Shown one piece after another: positions 1 through 9,308 of a DNA stretch of 64,000 nt. The notes under the pieces are model-generated. The model worked only from the letters and a program-made list of their open reading frames with translations. It searched no databases and was not told the origin of the DNA. The stretch is taken from positions 1,054,001 through 1,118,000 of the forward strand of contig JADNRX010000001.1 of assembly GCA_015501595.1 (NCBI GenBank), given 5' to 3'. The stretch is from Hymenopellis radicata. Its lineage: Eukaryota; Basidiomycota; Agaricomycetes; Agaricales; Physalacriaceae. Positions within the stretch are counted from its first letter, which is position 1. Each line of letters begins with the position of its first letter. The translations under genes were made by a program, and so were the position numbers.

Positions 1-1329
1 CTGTCTTACACGTTTTGGCTCTCGTTTATAAGGGCTGGCGCACCTACAATGGATCCCACATATTGGCCTCTTGTATGGCTCGGGTTCACCGCTGTTATTA
101 TACTGGACCCATTCCCTCCCTTGTTCAAACACTCTCGTTACTGGTTAGTGAGCCGAATCGGTCGGCTTCTTCTCCCGGGATTCCATCGCGTCGAGGTCAG
201 TGCCAACATCCGAACAATGAGCTCGTCATCGTTTAATAGATATCTAGTTCACAGATTTCTGGATGGGGTACGCAGCTTCTTGCTCTGTCAATCCCAGGAT
301 CTCATGGCTTTCAGAGATCAATTCTGTAGCCTAGTCTTCTCCTTGTCCAACCTGTCCCTCTCCGTTTGTGCTTACGCCACTGGGTTCAACGAAGACTGGC
401 GCCGGTGTGGTTCAGCATCTAAGCTGTGGCCTGTCGCATTTTTGCTCGCCCAACTTCCCTTGCTGATTCGTCTGATACAAAGTATCAGACGTTACATGGA
501 CTCTGGCTTGTTAACACACTTGATAAACGTTCGTGTCTATAGAAACTGCCCACATTTCGATCTCATACAGAGGATAGGGCGGGAAATATGGCTCTGGGAT
601 CATTAGTTATCTGTTCTATTTTCTCTGGCGCCATCAAGGTGTGCATCTCAACATCGAAATAACAGTCAACTTACGTCGGATAGGTGGAGGTGGTCATGGT
701 TCAGTCTTTGCGCTTTGGTGCCTGTGCAACACCGCATATTCGGTTTATGCATCGTCGTGGGTCAGTTCAGGATGTTTGGGCTTGCAAGACTAGTATGATA
801 CTGATGAAGACCAACAGGATCTTCTCATGGATTGGTCGTTGCTGCAGAGCCATGCTAAGCATGTTCTCTTGCGGAATGAACTGCTGTATTCGGATTATAT
901 CCCTGTGAGCTTGAAGAGATTTCTCATGCCTCTTCGTCGCCTAATCGATCCTTCTAGCTGTACTATTGCGCAATTGTACGCTCCGGACAATGCTACTCTG
1001 CATCGTATGCTAACGCGTCTCACAGGTCGTGAATGTACTAGTCCGTTTCATTTGGCTCATATATATCCCCACACAAGGACCTGACTTTTACGTGCGGTCT
1101 TTCATCGCGGGGTTGCTTGAAGTGGGACGCCGTACCCTCTGGAACTTCTGTACGTGGTTTTCCGGCTGTCCATGTACTAGCGGAGTAACCTATTCTTTCT
1201 CAAGACCGTTTGGAAAACGAGCATCTCGGTAACGTTGATCAGTACCGAGTTACGAGAGAGGTGCCGTTGCCCTACTCTCTCGATGATATTGGCCACGACA
1301 TAGACGATGACGATGACACGCAAGACTAA
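1..1329 (+). CDS. EXS-domain membrane protein (SYG1/XPR1 type), 3' part
   Basis: Partial gene that begins before the window. Spliced exons give an EXS domain: a hydrophobic stretch followed by PLFKHSRYWLVSRIGRLLLP, then FTDFWMGDQFCSLVFSLSNL, RLIQSIRRYMDSG and DLLMDWSLL. These are the family's usual signatures. In SYG1/XPR1/PHO90-type proteins the EXS domain is the multi-spanning C-terminal half, linked to phosphate export and sensing at the plasma membrane or Golgi. Introns that make the frame continuous: about 196-246, 268-314, one or two near 530-570, about 645-706, and more near 775-825 and 905-1035. The last exon ends in an acidic tail with TAA at 1327-1329. The N-terminal SPX domain, if present, lies outside. 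An ERD1-like protein without SPX is the alternative. The family call is solid; exact introns are approximate. Confidence 0.8.
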
Positions 1330-1991
1330 CTAAGAGATCTGGTATATCTCAACGCAGCTAATTCCCTCGCGCATACTACTGTCGCCCGCCATCCCGTACT
1401 TATCATCCATAGATTTTGTCATTCGTTATCCTTCGCTATAGTCTGTTATGTCGTATGTATCTCTGCTCACAGAGCGTCGCACGCAGGCTGAATGGGTCGT
1501 GTGCTCTAATTGGCGCGTGACTGTCAGGGACAATTAGAGGGGACTATCGTCATGTCGAGGCAGCACAGCCACACGACCGATTTGACCAATTTTTCCCGAG
1601 CGACCGATTTGAGACCGATTTTCTCCGAAGCGACCAATTTGAGGCACGTGACTCAGGCGCTCGGTCAACTCGCCCGAGCGGGAGTTCGATTCCCCCTATA
1701 TATATATATATTTTTTTTTTTTTAAGTCCCTCAAAAAATCGCGCTGCCTGGTGAGCGCAGACGCGGCAAATTCTGGCGCACGCGCGTCCAGTTCAACGTT
1801 TATCAACATGTATATACTGTTTAATAATATGTTTTAATGGAATACACGCATACAACTGCTAACAGACCCCGAGTGGAGCATGGTGCTTGGCGGAGAGTCG
1901 GTTCAGATATCGGCGCGGCGCGAAAGTAGTCTCTTATAAACAGACTTGACGATACAGTGACGAAGCGAGTAGGTACTGTATGTAGTCTGTC
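1330..1991. other. intergenic, no gene seen
   Basis: The 3' flank of the EXS gene. It contains a TA run joined to a T tract at about 1697-1723. Just before it (about 1640-1695) is a hairpin-forming stretch ending in GTTCGATTCCCC that resembles a tRNA T arm but has no closing acceptor strand. No coding region is supported. Confidence 0.5.
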
Positions 1992-2414
1992 AGTGATCGC
2001 GCCCCCTTTGGGTGGCAACCCGATGATTATGTAAACTCCCAATTTGGTCGACGCGTCTAGATCTGTCTGCCTATGCTCAGCCCACATAGACGTGTCAAAC
2101 CACTTCAGAAACATGTATCTCAGGCCTAAACTTCATGTAGGTACTGATTTTATCATTTTAAACATGTTAATCTGTGAGCAGGCTCAGTCATGCCGTTTCA
2201 TGGTGTGGCTGTGCAGTGAGGCCCGAAGTCGTTCATTTGAGTGTATTTCTGCGCGGTTGAGGATAACCAAAGATACTAAAGGCAGTTTATACTTATTTGC
2301 ACAGCAAAGAACATATATCAGGCTGTAGATGTAACAAGTCGCGTACAAGACGCGTCGACCAAATTGGGAGTTTACATAATCATCGGGTTGCCACCCAAAG
2401 GGGGCGCGATCACT
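1992..2414. mobile_element. MITE-like foldback element with perfect 67-bp inverted arms
   Basis: The arms at 1992-2058 and 2348-2414 are exact reverse complements over 67 bp. The outer end reads AGTGATCGCGCCCCC and the inner end is ACGCGTCT on the left arm. The 289-bp interior has no convincing ORF. The structure fits a miniature inverted-repeat transposable element. No clear target-site duplication is visible, so superfamily is not assigned. Perfect arm identity suggests a recent origin or arm homogenisation. Confidence 0.65.
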
Positions 2415-2589
2415 AAAGGACTAGCGCGAAAGGCTCAACAGAGCAATTCACATACCGGCGACGAAATCAATGTAAAATGGCGGTGGAGTAAATAAGACGG
2501 GCAGCACGATGCTGGTGAATGGGAATGAGAGGGAGGTGGCGCGATCAGTACACGCGAACTAAAGATCTCCGAAACGAAACAACTCACCG

Positions 2590-3086
2590 AGATGAAGAGT
2601 GATGGATGTTGCAGTCCGACAAGGCGCGCCTATCCTCGGGCTGCTTGTCCGCGAAGATGAGGCGCTGCTAGTCGGGCGGAACAACACGATTGACGTGACC
2701 TCCATTCCTCCATGGAGACAAAGGAAGGACCAAGTGGCGCGTCGATTCTGTATGAATGTTGAAGCTAAAAACAGCTTTCCGCGAAAATGAGACGCTGCTG
2801 GTCTGGTGGGATATTAGAATCAACATTAGCGGCGAACAACAATGGAGAGCTTACCTTGACGGTATCGAGGGTATCTGACGACTCGACCTCGAGAGTGATG
2901 GTCTTGCGCGTGAGGGTCTTGACGAAGATCTGCATACCACCGCGCAGTCGAAGAACGAGGTGAAGGGTGGACTCCTGCTGGATATTGTAGTCGGAAAGAG
3001 TGCAGCTGTCTTCACGAAGATCAGGTTGTCGCTGTCAATGGTGTCCGACGAATCGACCTTGAGGGTGATGGTTCGCTATAACGTGA
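2590..3086 (-). pseudogene. scrambled polyubiquitin pseudogene
   Basis: On the minus strand, about 2853-3005 translates to a ubiquitin C-terminus ([19 protein letters not shown] then RGG) fused directly to the next repeat, [17 protein letters not shown], as in head-to-tail polyubiquitin. It runs on to SSDTLDTVK followed by an intron donor gtaagc. Downstream pieces read [13 protein letters not shown] (about 2770-2800) and PPD-stop-QRLIFADKQPEDRR (about 2610-2670), where Q40 is TAG. Upstream, about 3030-3086 is another start-of-repeat piece ([13 protein letters not shown]). Repeats are truncated, out of order, carry G10R-type changes and a stop, so the locus cannot encode ubiquitin. Functional polyubiquitin is normally nearly invariant, so the decay is clear. 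Confidence 0.8.
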
Positions 3087-3443
3087 GTGAAGGGATGGGA
3101 GTTCAGAGATCAGTACGGAATTGACTGACACGCACGTCGGCGCCCAGGCCATGCTCGTCCCTCTGCACGCAGGAAGTCGCGTCTGCGGCGTGTCTTCGCG
3201 CAAAATCTCCTGCTCAACCCAATCCGTCACCTTTGGCGCCATCTCCGGCGTCTGTCATTGCTTGGTTCAGCGGTGTCGTCGGCCGTCGTTGAGGAATATC
3301 CATAATGGCAACCTCGTTGGAGGGTTTACGCCGTCGCTGAGCTCAGACAGCCTGAGCTCGGATGCCCCATTCCTGGGGGCTTGTACTGGGCTGCGTCGTC
3401 GAATTGACGGCTTACGCGTTCGAGGATATCAACGACTTGAAAA
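3087..3443. other. region between ubiquitin remnant and element copy 1
   Basis: Short open frames exist on both strands but none is recognised. Joining 3451 to 7297 across the insertion gives a roughly 25-codon open plus-strand frame (containing AYAFEDINDLKK), so the element may have landed in a coding exon. This is a weak inference. Confidence 0.3.
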
Positions 3444-3451
3444 AAAGTCGT
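3444..3451. repeat. 8-bp target-site duplication, left, of element copy 1
   Basis: AAAGTCGT here corresponds to GAAGTCGT at 7289-7296 (7 of 8 identical). It flanks the 3,837-bp element directly. Confidence 0.7.
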
Positions 3452-5832
3452 CAGGCCATGCTGTAAAATGAGGGGTAAATCGGTGGTTATAGCCACAGAT
3501 GCAGTTTGCATCATCAGTGGTTATTTCCACTGAGATCCTGACCCTAGCTCAGCTCACTGAAACCCTAAAGGCTGCCACCCATTATAATATTATATTCCTG
3601 ATGGCTTTCAAATCGGCTGGCGGCGCAGCCGCAAAAAAATTCGGTATTTTCCGATATCTTTCCCACGCTCTGCGCCGTACTGGGGCTGCGCATTGGCTAC
3701 ACGACGGGATAGCGCTAGCAGGCATTCAATATTCTGCTTTCAGTGGCCTTTAGCTTGGCATGGGTGTCTAGGAGCGAACTACGACAATTGCATCTCTATT
3801 CTATGGCTGGATGCGCTGGATGTGCTGCCCCCACCGTTGGAATTCGGCATCTGCCGGATCGTGGGAACCAGACCGCCGCGGGCGGGGCTTTGGGGCGGGC
3901 GCTTCAGGAGGCAAATACTACTTTCAGTCTATTTCAGATAGTGCTTGCCAGTATATTCAAGCTAACATCAGTGTGTAAACTACTCAAGCACTGCTGGATG
4001 GCACGCGGCGGGCTGTACGCCGACTGTTCGGTATTTTCCGGGGACATTCCCACGCTTGGGCACACGCTGTTGCTGGCGGGTACTGCTGGCTGAAGCGCAT
4101 TCCAGTACATATATTTGCCTGTAATACACGACAGTTATAACTGTAGTCTAATACATACGTATCTGCTGTTTAAATGCTATATACTTGCCCGCAATCGTTG
4201 GATGGCGCGCAGCAGTCTTGGATGCGCACAGTGGTTAGGCATTTGCCGAGCACGTTCCCACTGCTCATGCCACGCGGCTCAGAATTGGATGCTCAGCGCA
4301 AATCAGGGCGGACCCGGTAATCAACCGGTTATTCACTGCCAAAGCGCGCCTTCCGCACTCGAAATATTTTGGCATGGGCTATAGGTGGGCAAACAGGAGC
4401 ATGAAGAGCTCAGAAAAATTTCTTAAATGGGGTTTAATCTGTTTCTTTCGACTTCTTAACTTACAGATTTTTCAGTGCTATCCCTAGCTCGCTATCGCAG
4501 TAATCGTTTCGGTCCAATGAAAAGTCCTATTTTGGAGTACTCAGCGTGCGGGACGGCGGGAATGAAGCAACCCGGAGTTAATCGGAATATCGTCGCAGGG
4601 GGTCATTCTTCAAGATGTCGCAAACCCCAGGGTCACCACCTAAAGAGACGAGGTGATATTGAATAGGTCCAATTGAAGTCCAATAAAGTCCAATGCAGAT
4701 CGAATATCTGATCGGGCGTCGGGAGGTCAGCATTCGGGATGTCGGGCTTCCGAGGCCTTAAAAATATCTTGTAAATTCATATTTTAATACAGTCTATAAC
4801 TGTACACAAGCACGGGCTGGTAGCTATAGGTGGTGAGTAAAAGTCTCATTGAAGTCCCATGAACTCAAAGGGTAAGGTAGATACACGATCGTATACTTAC
4901 CTCTCACCTTCTTACCTCGTCAACTTTCCTCACCTCCTGCACTCTGGTCCGGCGTTCGTTTTGGGATGGTTGGGCATGGTACGCCGCACTCAGGTATGCG
5001 CAAAAATAATTGTATTGAGCTCTTGCAGCTCCTAGAAATGCCCGATGCTGTTGCAAGCAACGCGCCGGATCCAAATCATTATATCTACGAGCCACATCCT
5101 CCGCCCACTCTGCGCTCGCTCGCCTGCCCTATCTCGACGCCCACCCCAGTATTTCACCTGTTTCTATGCTGGTCGACGCCAAGCGCCGCCGTCGACATCG
5201 TCAACGAACAGGCTGTCCTGATCGGGCAACCCATCTTTCCCTCTCACCACGACCACGGCTTTTGGATCTCCGCGCTCTATCTTGCCCACGACTCTCAAGT
5301 GCATCACCGTCTGCACCTGTCTCTTCGACCACTCTCCTGTCCTCTCGGGCCCGAAATGCGAGTACGATCAGACAGCGGCTTCAGCGCATACGGCGGACAT
5401 ACGATGGAAAAATGTTTGTGAGTGCGTCGCGATTATCACCGGCAGCGAAGGAGCGACAGAGGTGGTGACTGCGACGATTGTTGGGCGTCGTCAGTCTGTT
5501 GGAGACCGTCGTCGTCGTCTGCTGGCGACGACGACACACCAGGTGCGTTGTCGCTCTCTCTTGGGCTCGTTCTTAAATTTTTTATTCCCAGTAACTCCTC
5601 TTGACACGACACTGACGCCTCTTCTCAGCGTAAGCCCTGGTCGGCAGGCGGCTATTTTCATTTCAATATCTCACATGGACCGCGCCACCAAAAATCCGAA
5701 CCCACGTCTGAAGCGGTGGCGGCAACGAATCAAACAACGGCGGACTCGCCAGCAAATGCAACGGCGGCGGATAACGGATTCGATTTTCATCTGGCCCGTA
5801 GCCGTCAACCCTCCTCCCATCCACTATCAAAT

Positions 5833-5881
5833 CCCCCCCGCTAAAGGGTAGCCTCGGGAGGTTCGAATCCTCCGAGGGGGA
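5833..5881 (+). other. tRNA-like acceptor/T-arm minihelix A (element copy 1)
   Basis: 49 nt: CCCCCCC, then a small hairpin GCTA-AAGGG-TAGC, spacer CTCG, T arm GGAGG-TTCGAAT-CCTCC, then GAGGGGG and an unpaired A. The outer strands pair 6 of 7. The T arm is canonical (5-bp stem, 7-nt loop starting TTCGA). There is no room for D and anticodon arms, so this is not a normal tRNA. The inverted copy is at 11988-12036. Confidence 0.55.
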
Positions 5882-6081
5882 ATCTTTTATCCTGCCTTCT
5901 TGCCTCGACAGTCTCCACGGAGAAATCTGCGGTCCGTACGACGTGTTGTTACACCCACTGTTTTGAGCTGCCGACACCGTCTCACTGGCCTGCCCTCCCA
6001 TCGACTGTTTTTCATGCTGGGTCGGCGTGCGCTGCTCTGTTGAGCGGCGCCATCGCCATCCCGCATGAGCGACGTAATGTG

Positions 6082-6107
6082 CGCGCACGGACCATGGTCC
6101 GTGCGCG
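6082..6107. repeat. 26-bp perfect palindrome
   Basis: CGCGCACGGACCA followed by its exact reverse complement. It lies about 200 bp after minihelix A. The mirrored copy is at 11762-11787 in element copy 2. Confidence 0.9.
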
Positions 6108-6668
6108 GGCGGAGTCCAAACTGTTGATCCCACCTCGCAGCGACGCTCCATTTCTTTTCAACTCGACTATCCCGCACCAGGGACGCGTCTTCTATTCCAT
6201 TCATCTGCCAGCGTTTTCACCATTGTTTGGATCCGAATCAAATCCAAGGCGACAGCGTGTGTCGGGACGATTACCAGCGGTGATGGAGCCCAGCACCAAG
6301 GAGCAACGGACGCACAGACTGCCGTAGATACGACGTATGGGAATTGTGGTCGGCTGGAGGCCGTCGTCGTTGTCGTCGGCTAGCAATGACAATACGCGAG
6401 GTACGTTGTCGCTACCTCTTTCCAACGTTGCTCTCAGCCTTGTAACACGGAATCTCAGGACAAGGCGTCGTCTTCCCGCATAAGCCCTGGGCAACAGGCC
6501 ACTATCCTTCCCTCGGATTCACAGATCGGGACCGCGAAGCATGGAATAAGGATACGATGAAGGCGCACTGCAGTGCGACCAACGAGCCCGCAGGCGGCAG
6601 CGGCAGGCGTTCACGGAATTTCATCCACAGTCTTTTCACCCCCATCCACATTCCGGTCATCAAGAAAT

Positions 6669-6717
6669 CCCCCCCGTTAAAGGGTAGCCTCGGGAGGTTC
6701 GAATCCTCCGAGGGGGA
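6669..6717 (+). other. tRNA-like acceptor/T-arm minihelix B (element copy 1)
   Basis: Same 49-nt layout as the one at 5833-5881, with one base changed in the small hairpin (GTTA-AAGGG-TAGC, a T·G wobble keeps the stem). The T arm and GAGGGGGA 3' strand are identical. It sits about 840 bp downstream, in the second of two diverged internal units. The inverted copy is at 11152-11200. Confidence 0.55.
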
Positions 6718-6857
6718 ATTCTTTGCAGTCATATTCCGGATGTTGACAACCAAGGATTCTCCGACCATTTGTGCACGACGACCTGCCTTTCTTCCGTGCT
6801 CTCGCCGCGCCATTTTCATGTTTTCGGGCCCTGCGCTGCGTTTTTTGAGGCTGGTAT

Positions 6858-6883
6858 GCGAGGCGCACAATTGTGCGCCTCGC
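6858..6883. repeat. second 26-bp perfect palindrome
   Basis: GCGAGGCGCACAA followed by its exact reverse complement, about 140 bp after minihelix B. Its sequence differs from the palindrome at 6082-6107 but its length and relative place match. The mirrored copy is at 10986-11011. Confidence 0.9.
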
Positions 6884-7288
6884 GCCAGTCCAAAATACAA
6901 CAACGGCCGTTCTTATGACCTCGCCTATATACTCCTTCAATTCCGTCAGCCTCACCGCCATGCGCGGTGTCCCAGGCGCGCCATACTACAGCTTGTCCGG
7001 ATTTGGGCATAGTATTTTACCGCCGAATTAACACTAGTTTTTTTTACCAAACTTTCTGCCCGATTCGGACTGATCCGAATTTATTGCTGGATTTGAGACG
7101 AGACTGAGTGATTAATATGCCCGAGGACCTCACAGGACCTCACAAATGCAGGCAATAGACTACAGGTGCTTATAAGCACAAAGATATGGCAATACGGGAC
7201 CTTGATCTGAGTGGTTATAACTGTGAATAGTGGAAACAGTAATTCTGGCTATAACCACAGATATATGGGTAGCTCTGCGGAAATGGTT

Positions 7289-7296
7289 GAAGTCGT
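7289..7296. repeat. 8-bp target-site duplication, right, of element copy 1
   Basis: GAAGTCGT, matching AAAGTCGT at 3444-3451 except for the first base. Confidence 0.7.
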
Positions 7297-7847
7297 TGGG
7301 AGGCGATCCGCGAGACAGAGGAAAGAAAAAACTGTGGGAGTGGGAGGAAGCAGAGTGATGAGCTATGATCGAGTCGTCTCGAATTTGGCCCATGGGCCAA
7401 AATCAAGACGACTGATCTGGTGGACAAACAGCATCAAATAAAGACGCGTTTACCTTCAGCTCTCACTCAACGCGACTTCGTCGTCTGCGTGCTCGTCGTG
7501 GGAAGACTACGACGAGTTGTAGTCCTCCCACGCCTCTTTCTCTCGCTGGCCCGCTGGAGCGCCGTCTGGACACCGCACGCCCGCCCATCGATCATCCACC
7601 ACTTCAAGCTATCACCCACCAGCTTTGGTGCATTGGAGTCGTCGCCCCATCCCCATGTAACCTTGTCGCCGTCGCCATCGCTGTGCCTGCTCTTCCTGAT
7701 CATCGCCACCTTGCCCATCACGCCCCACATTTTCCATCCCAAGTCCATGGCTCATGAACGCGTCTGCTACTTGCCGTACGTTTTGCTCTGCCACATCATC
7801 ACCTCCCATCTTATATCCTAAGCCATTAAAGTCTCAAAAATTCTCAA
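7297..7847. other. no supported gene
   Basis: Pyrimidine-rich sequence with short unrecognised ORFs between element copy 1 and the pectate-lyase remnant. GTCGT-rich stretches near 7470-7500 are the only notable composition. Confidence 0.4.
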
Positions 7848-7869
7848 ATGTCTTCATTTCTAGCACTCG

Positions 7870-8350
7870 TCAGTGTTGGACTCCGTGTGCTCTCGGAATC
7901 AAACGTTATCCTCCGGACCGTCAAGATCTCTAAGGCCCTCGCCGAAGAAGGCGACGCCATTGGCACAACGTCTGGGTTGACCACACCGACCTCTCCAGTG
8001 ACTTGGATCACGACAAGGACTTGTTCGTGCTTCCCCTGAATATCATTCTGCGACGGCCTTTCTGACATCATGTATAGCTACGACGGCCTCCTCGATATCA
8101 CTTACGGCTGCACCAAGGTCACTGTCACCAACCTCAAACTCTACAACCGCCACTCTTACAGCAACGGCGCGGAAATTACAGCCATTACCGTGACGTACGC
8201 ACTCAACTGGTGGCAGAACCTCAACTTCCGCACTCCGTCGTTCCGCTTTGGCCATGGCCACATTTTCAACAACGTCTTCGACAGCGACTGGGATTGTATG
8301 AACACTCGCGATGGTCCGTCTTTTTCTACCCTCAAAGCCACTCGGATACT
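7870..8350 (+). pseudogene. pectate lyase (polysaccharide lyase family 1) pseudogene
   Basis: Pieces in shifting frames match PL1 secreted pectate lyases: LRVLSESNVILRTVKISKAL, then in another frame NVWVDHTDLSSDLDHDKD, then YDGLLDITYGCTKVTVTN, AITVTYALNWWQNLN and TPSFRFGHGHIFNNVFDSD, ending near NTRDG. In the family the WVDH...D and YDGLLDI segments hold the calcium and substrate-binding core, and the RTPSFRFG motif follows. At least one frameshift (between 7990 and 8070), a broken segment after the HDKD motif, and loss of both ends show it is dead. The live enzyme would cleave pectate in plant cell walls. Confidence 0.8.
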
Positions 8351-8589
8351 AAGTCGTTCTCAGGCGCTCAATTTCCCGCCGGCGTCCACCCGTCCAAGAT
8401 GGCTCGACGCATTCGTTACGCGTTGTGCATTATTCCTTAGTCGGTCTGCCCCATGGAGGCGTCAGTAGCACCGCCATTGGCGCCATGTTGGTGCATGCTG
8501 GATCCCATCTTGGTATTTCCGCGTGGCCTGAATGCGGCGGTTGAAACTTGACGCGACTGGCCGTCTGACTGATAGCAGCACCGGAGACT

Positions 8590-8820
8590 TGAGCTCGAAA
8601 CTTGAGGAAGTGCCTGAGTTGCTCACCTGTACAATACGTGGACTATGGTATGCGTAAACGCCTCTCGATAATTCATGAACCTTACACTTATATCTTAGTA
8701 TTTTGTACTGCTGTAAACATCCGCGAAAAGGCCAAGGGCAACGCCAAGCAACTAGTCAAGTGAGTCTTTTATACCACGACCTTCAGCGTACGCATCCTGA
8801 CATATCGTTCAGGACTTGCC
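8590..8820 (+). pseudogene. 5' exons of an unidentified gene, split by the retrotransposon
   Basis: One plausible model has an exon ending near 8648 (reading SPVQYVDY), an intron at about 8649-8699, an exon reading VFCTAVNIREKAKGNAKQLV to 8759, an intron at 8760-8811 (gtgagt to ttcag), then the exon start at 8812. The LTR element enters this exon after TTGCC at 8816-8820; the exon resumes at 24054. Family not recognised; NVRxKAK-like text recalls ENTH-type adaptors but this is too weak to claim. The host gene is broken by the insertion. Confidence 0.4.
8816..8820. repeat. 5-bp target-site duplication of the LTR retrotransposon (left)
   Basis: TTGCC directly before the 5' LTR; the same five bases follow the 3' LTR at 24054-24058. 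Confidence 0.9.
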
Positions 8821-9124
8821 TGTGAGGATTCGTTATATCATTTAGACATGGTCGTAGATTACTCGTCACGTTGATTACGCAATACGATTTTACTTTGCTT
8901 TACACACCGATCGTGAAGCGCGAAGTCCACGGAGACGCGTCGTCTCTCGTATGAAGCTACGTTAAGGCTTACCCTCTAAGGCTAAGCATCCGTAACTGCT
9001 TCCTGTTCCAGGTCGGGACCCAGACGTGGGTTACACGTCCTCTTTAGCACTCAGAGTCACAGAGTACGCTACTCACGAACCTCTAGCTACTTGAGCCTTA
9101 CACGCGAAGACGCGAGTCTTCACA
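8821..9124 (+). repeat. 5' LTR, 304 bp
   Basis: Begins TGTGAGGATT and ends GTCTTCACA. By eye it matches 23750-24053 at every position. It would hold the promoter and polyadenylation signals; none is individually identified. Confidence 0.95.
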
Positions 9125-9125
9125 A

Positions 9126-9146
9126 TGGAGCCCACCGCGAGGGCTC
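9126..9146 (+). promoter_or_regulatory. probable primer-binding site
   Basis: Starts TGGAGCCCACC one base after the 5' LTR. TGG pairs with a tRNA CCA end, and the following bases are compatible with a tRNA acceptor and T-arm 3' half. The source tRNA is not identified, so the call rests on position and the TGG start. Confidence 0.55.
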
Positions 9147-9308
9147 AAGTAGCAGTACAGCTTATTTGACGCCCTCTCGCGGAGTCGACAGCACACTGAC
9201 CACGAAGCCAAGTTCGGTGCTTACTAAGCCCGAACTTTCTTCGTCCAACGGTCAAGTCGGACTTTTCCCTCACCTCATTCCATCCTCTCTCGACGCCCAC
9301 AGTCGAAT

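Larger units (their letters stand above)
3452..7288 (-). mobile_element. 3,837-bp non-autonomous DNA element, copy 1 (inverted relative to copy 2)
   Basis: This is the same length as, and almost identical to, the reverse complement of 10581-14417. The translated segments show only two differences (near 3982 and 5682). It is flanked by a near-perfect 8-bp duplication. The ends carry imperfect inverted repeats of about 65 bp built around GTGGTTATAGCCA, CCACT and AGATC. There is no transposase-like ORF; the many ORFs inside are short and mirror-imaged between strands, so it looks non-autonomous. Eight-bp duplications fit hAT or Zisupton/KDZ-type transposases (family knowledge), but the terminal bases are not a textbook hAT end. 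Inside are two tRNA-like minihelices, two 26-bp palindromes and a diverged internal duplication (about 5480-6110 and 6340-6890). Confidence 0.85.

Noticed and set aside
1640..1700. A tRNA gene ending GTTCGATTCCCC
   Set aside because: The T-arm-like part has one mismatch, there is no acceptor 3' strand (TA repeat follows) and no clear A box with correct spacing.
3466..7290. Many 60-190-codon ORFs inside element copy 1 and their mirror images in copy 2
   Set aside because: They lie on both strands with no recognisable domain or consistent splicing, and several read through palindromes and minihelices. Treated as noise in a non-coding element, apart from a possible captured exon mentioned there.
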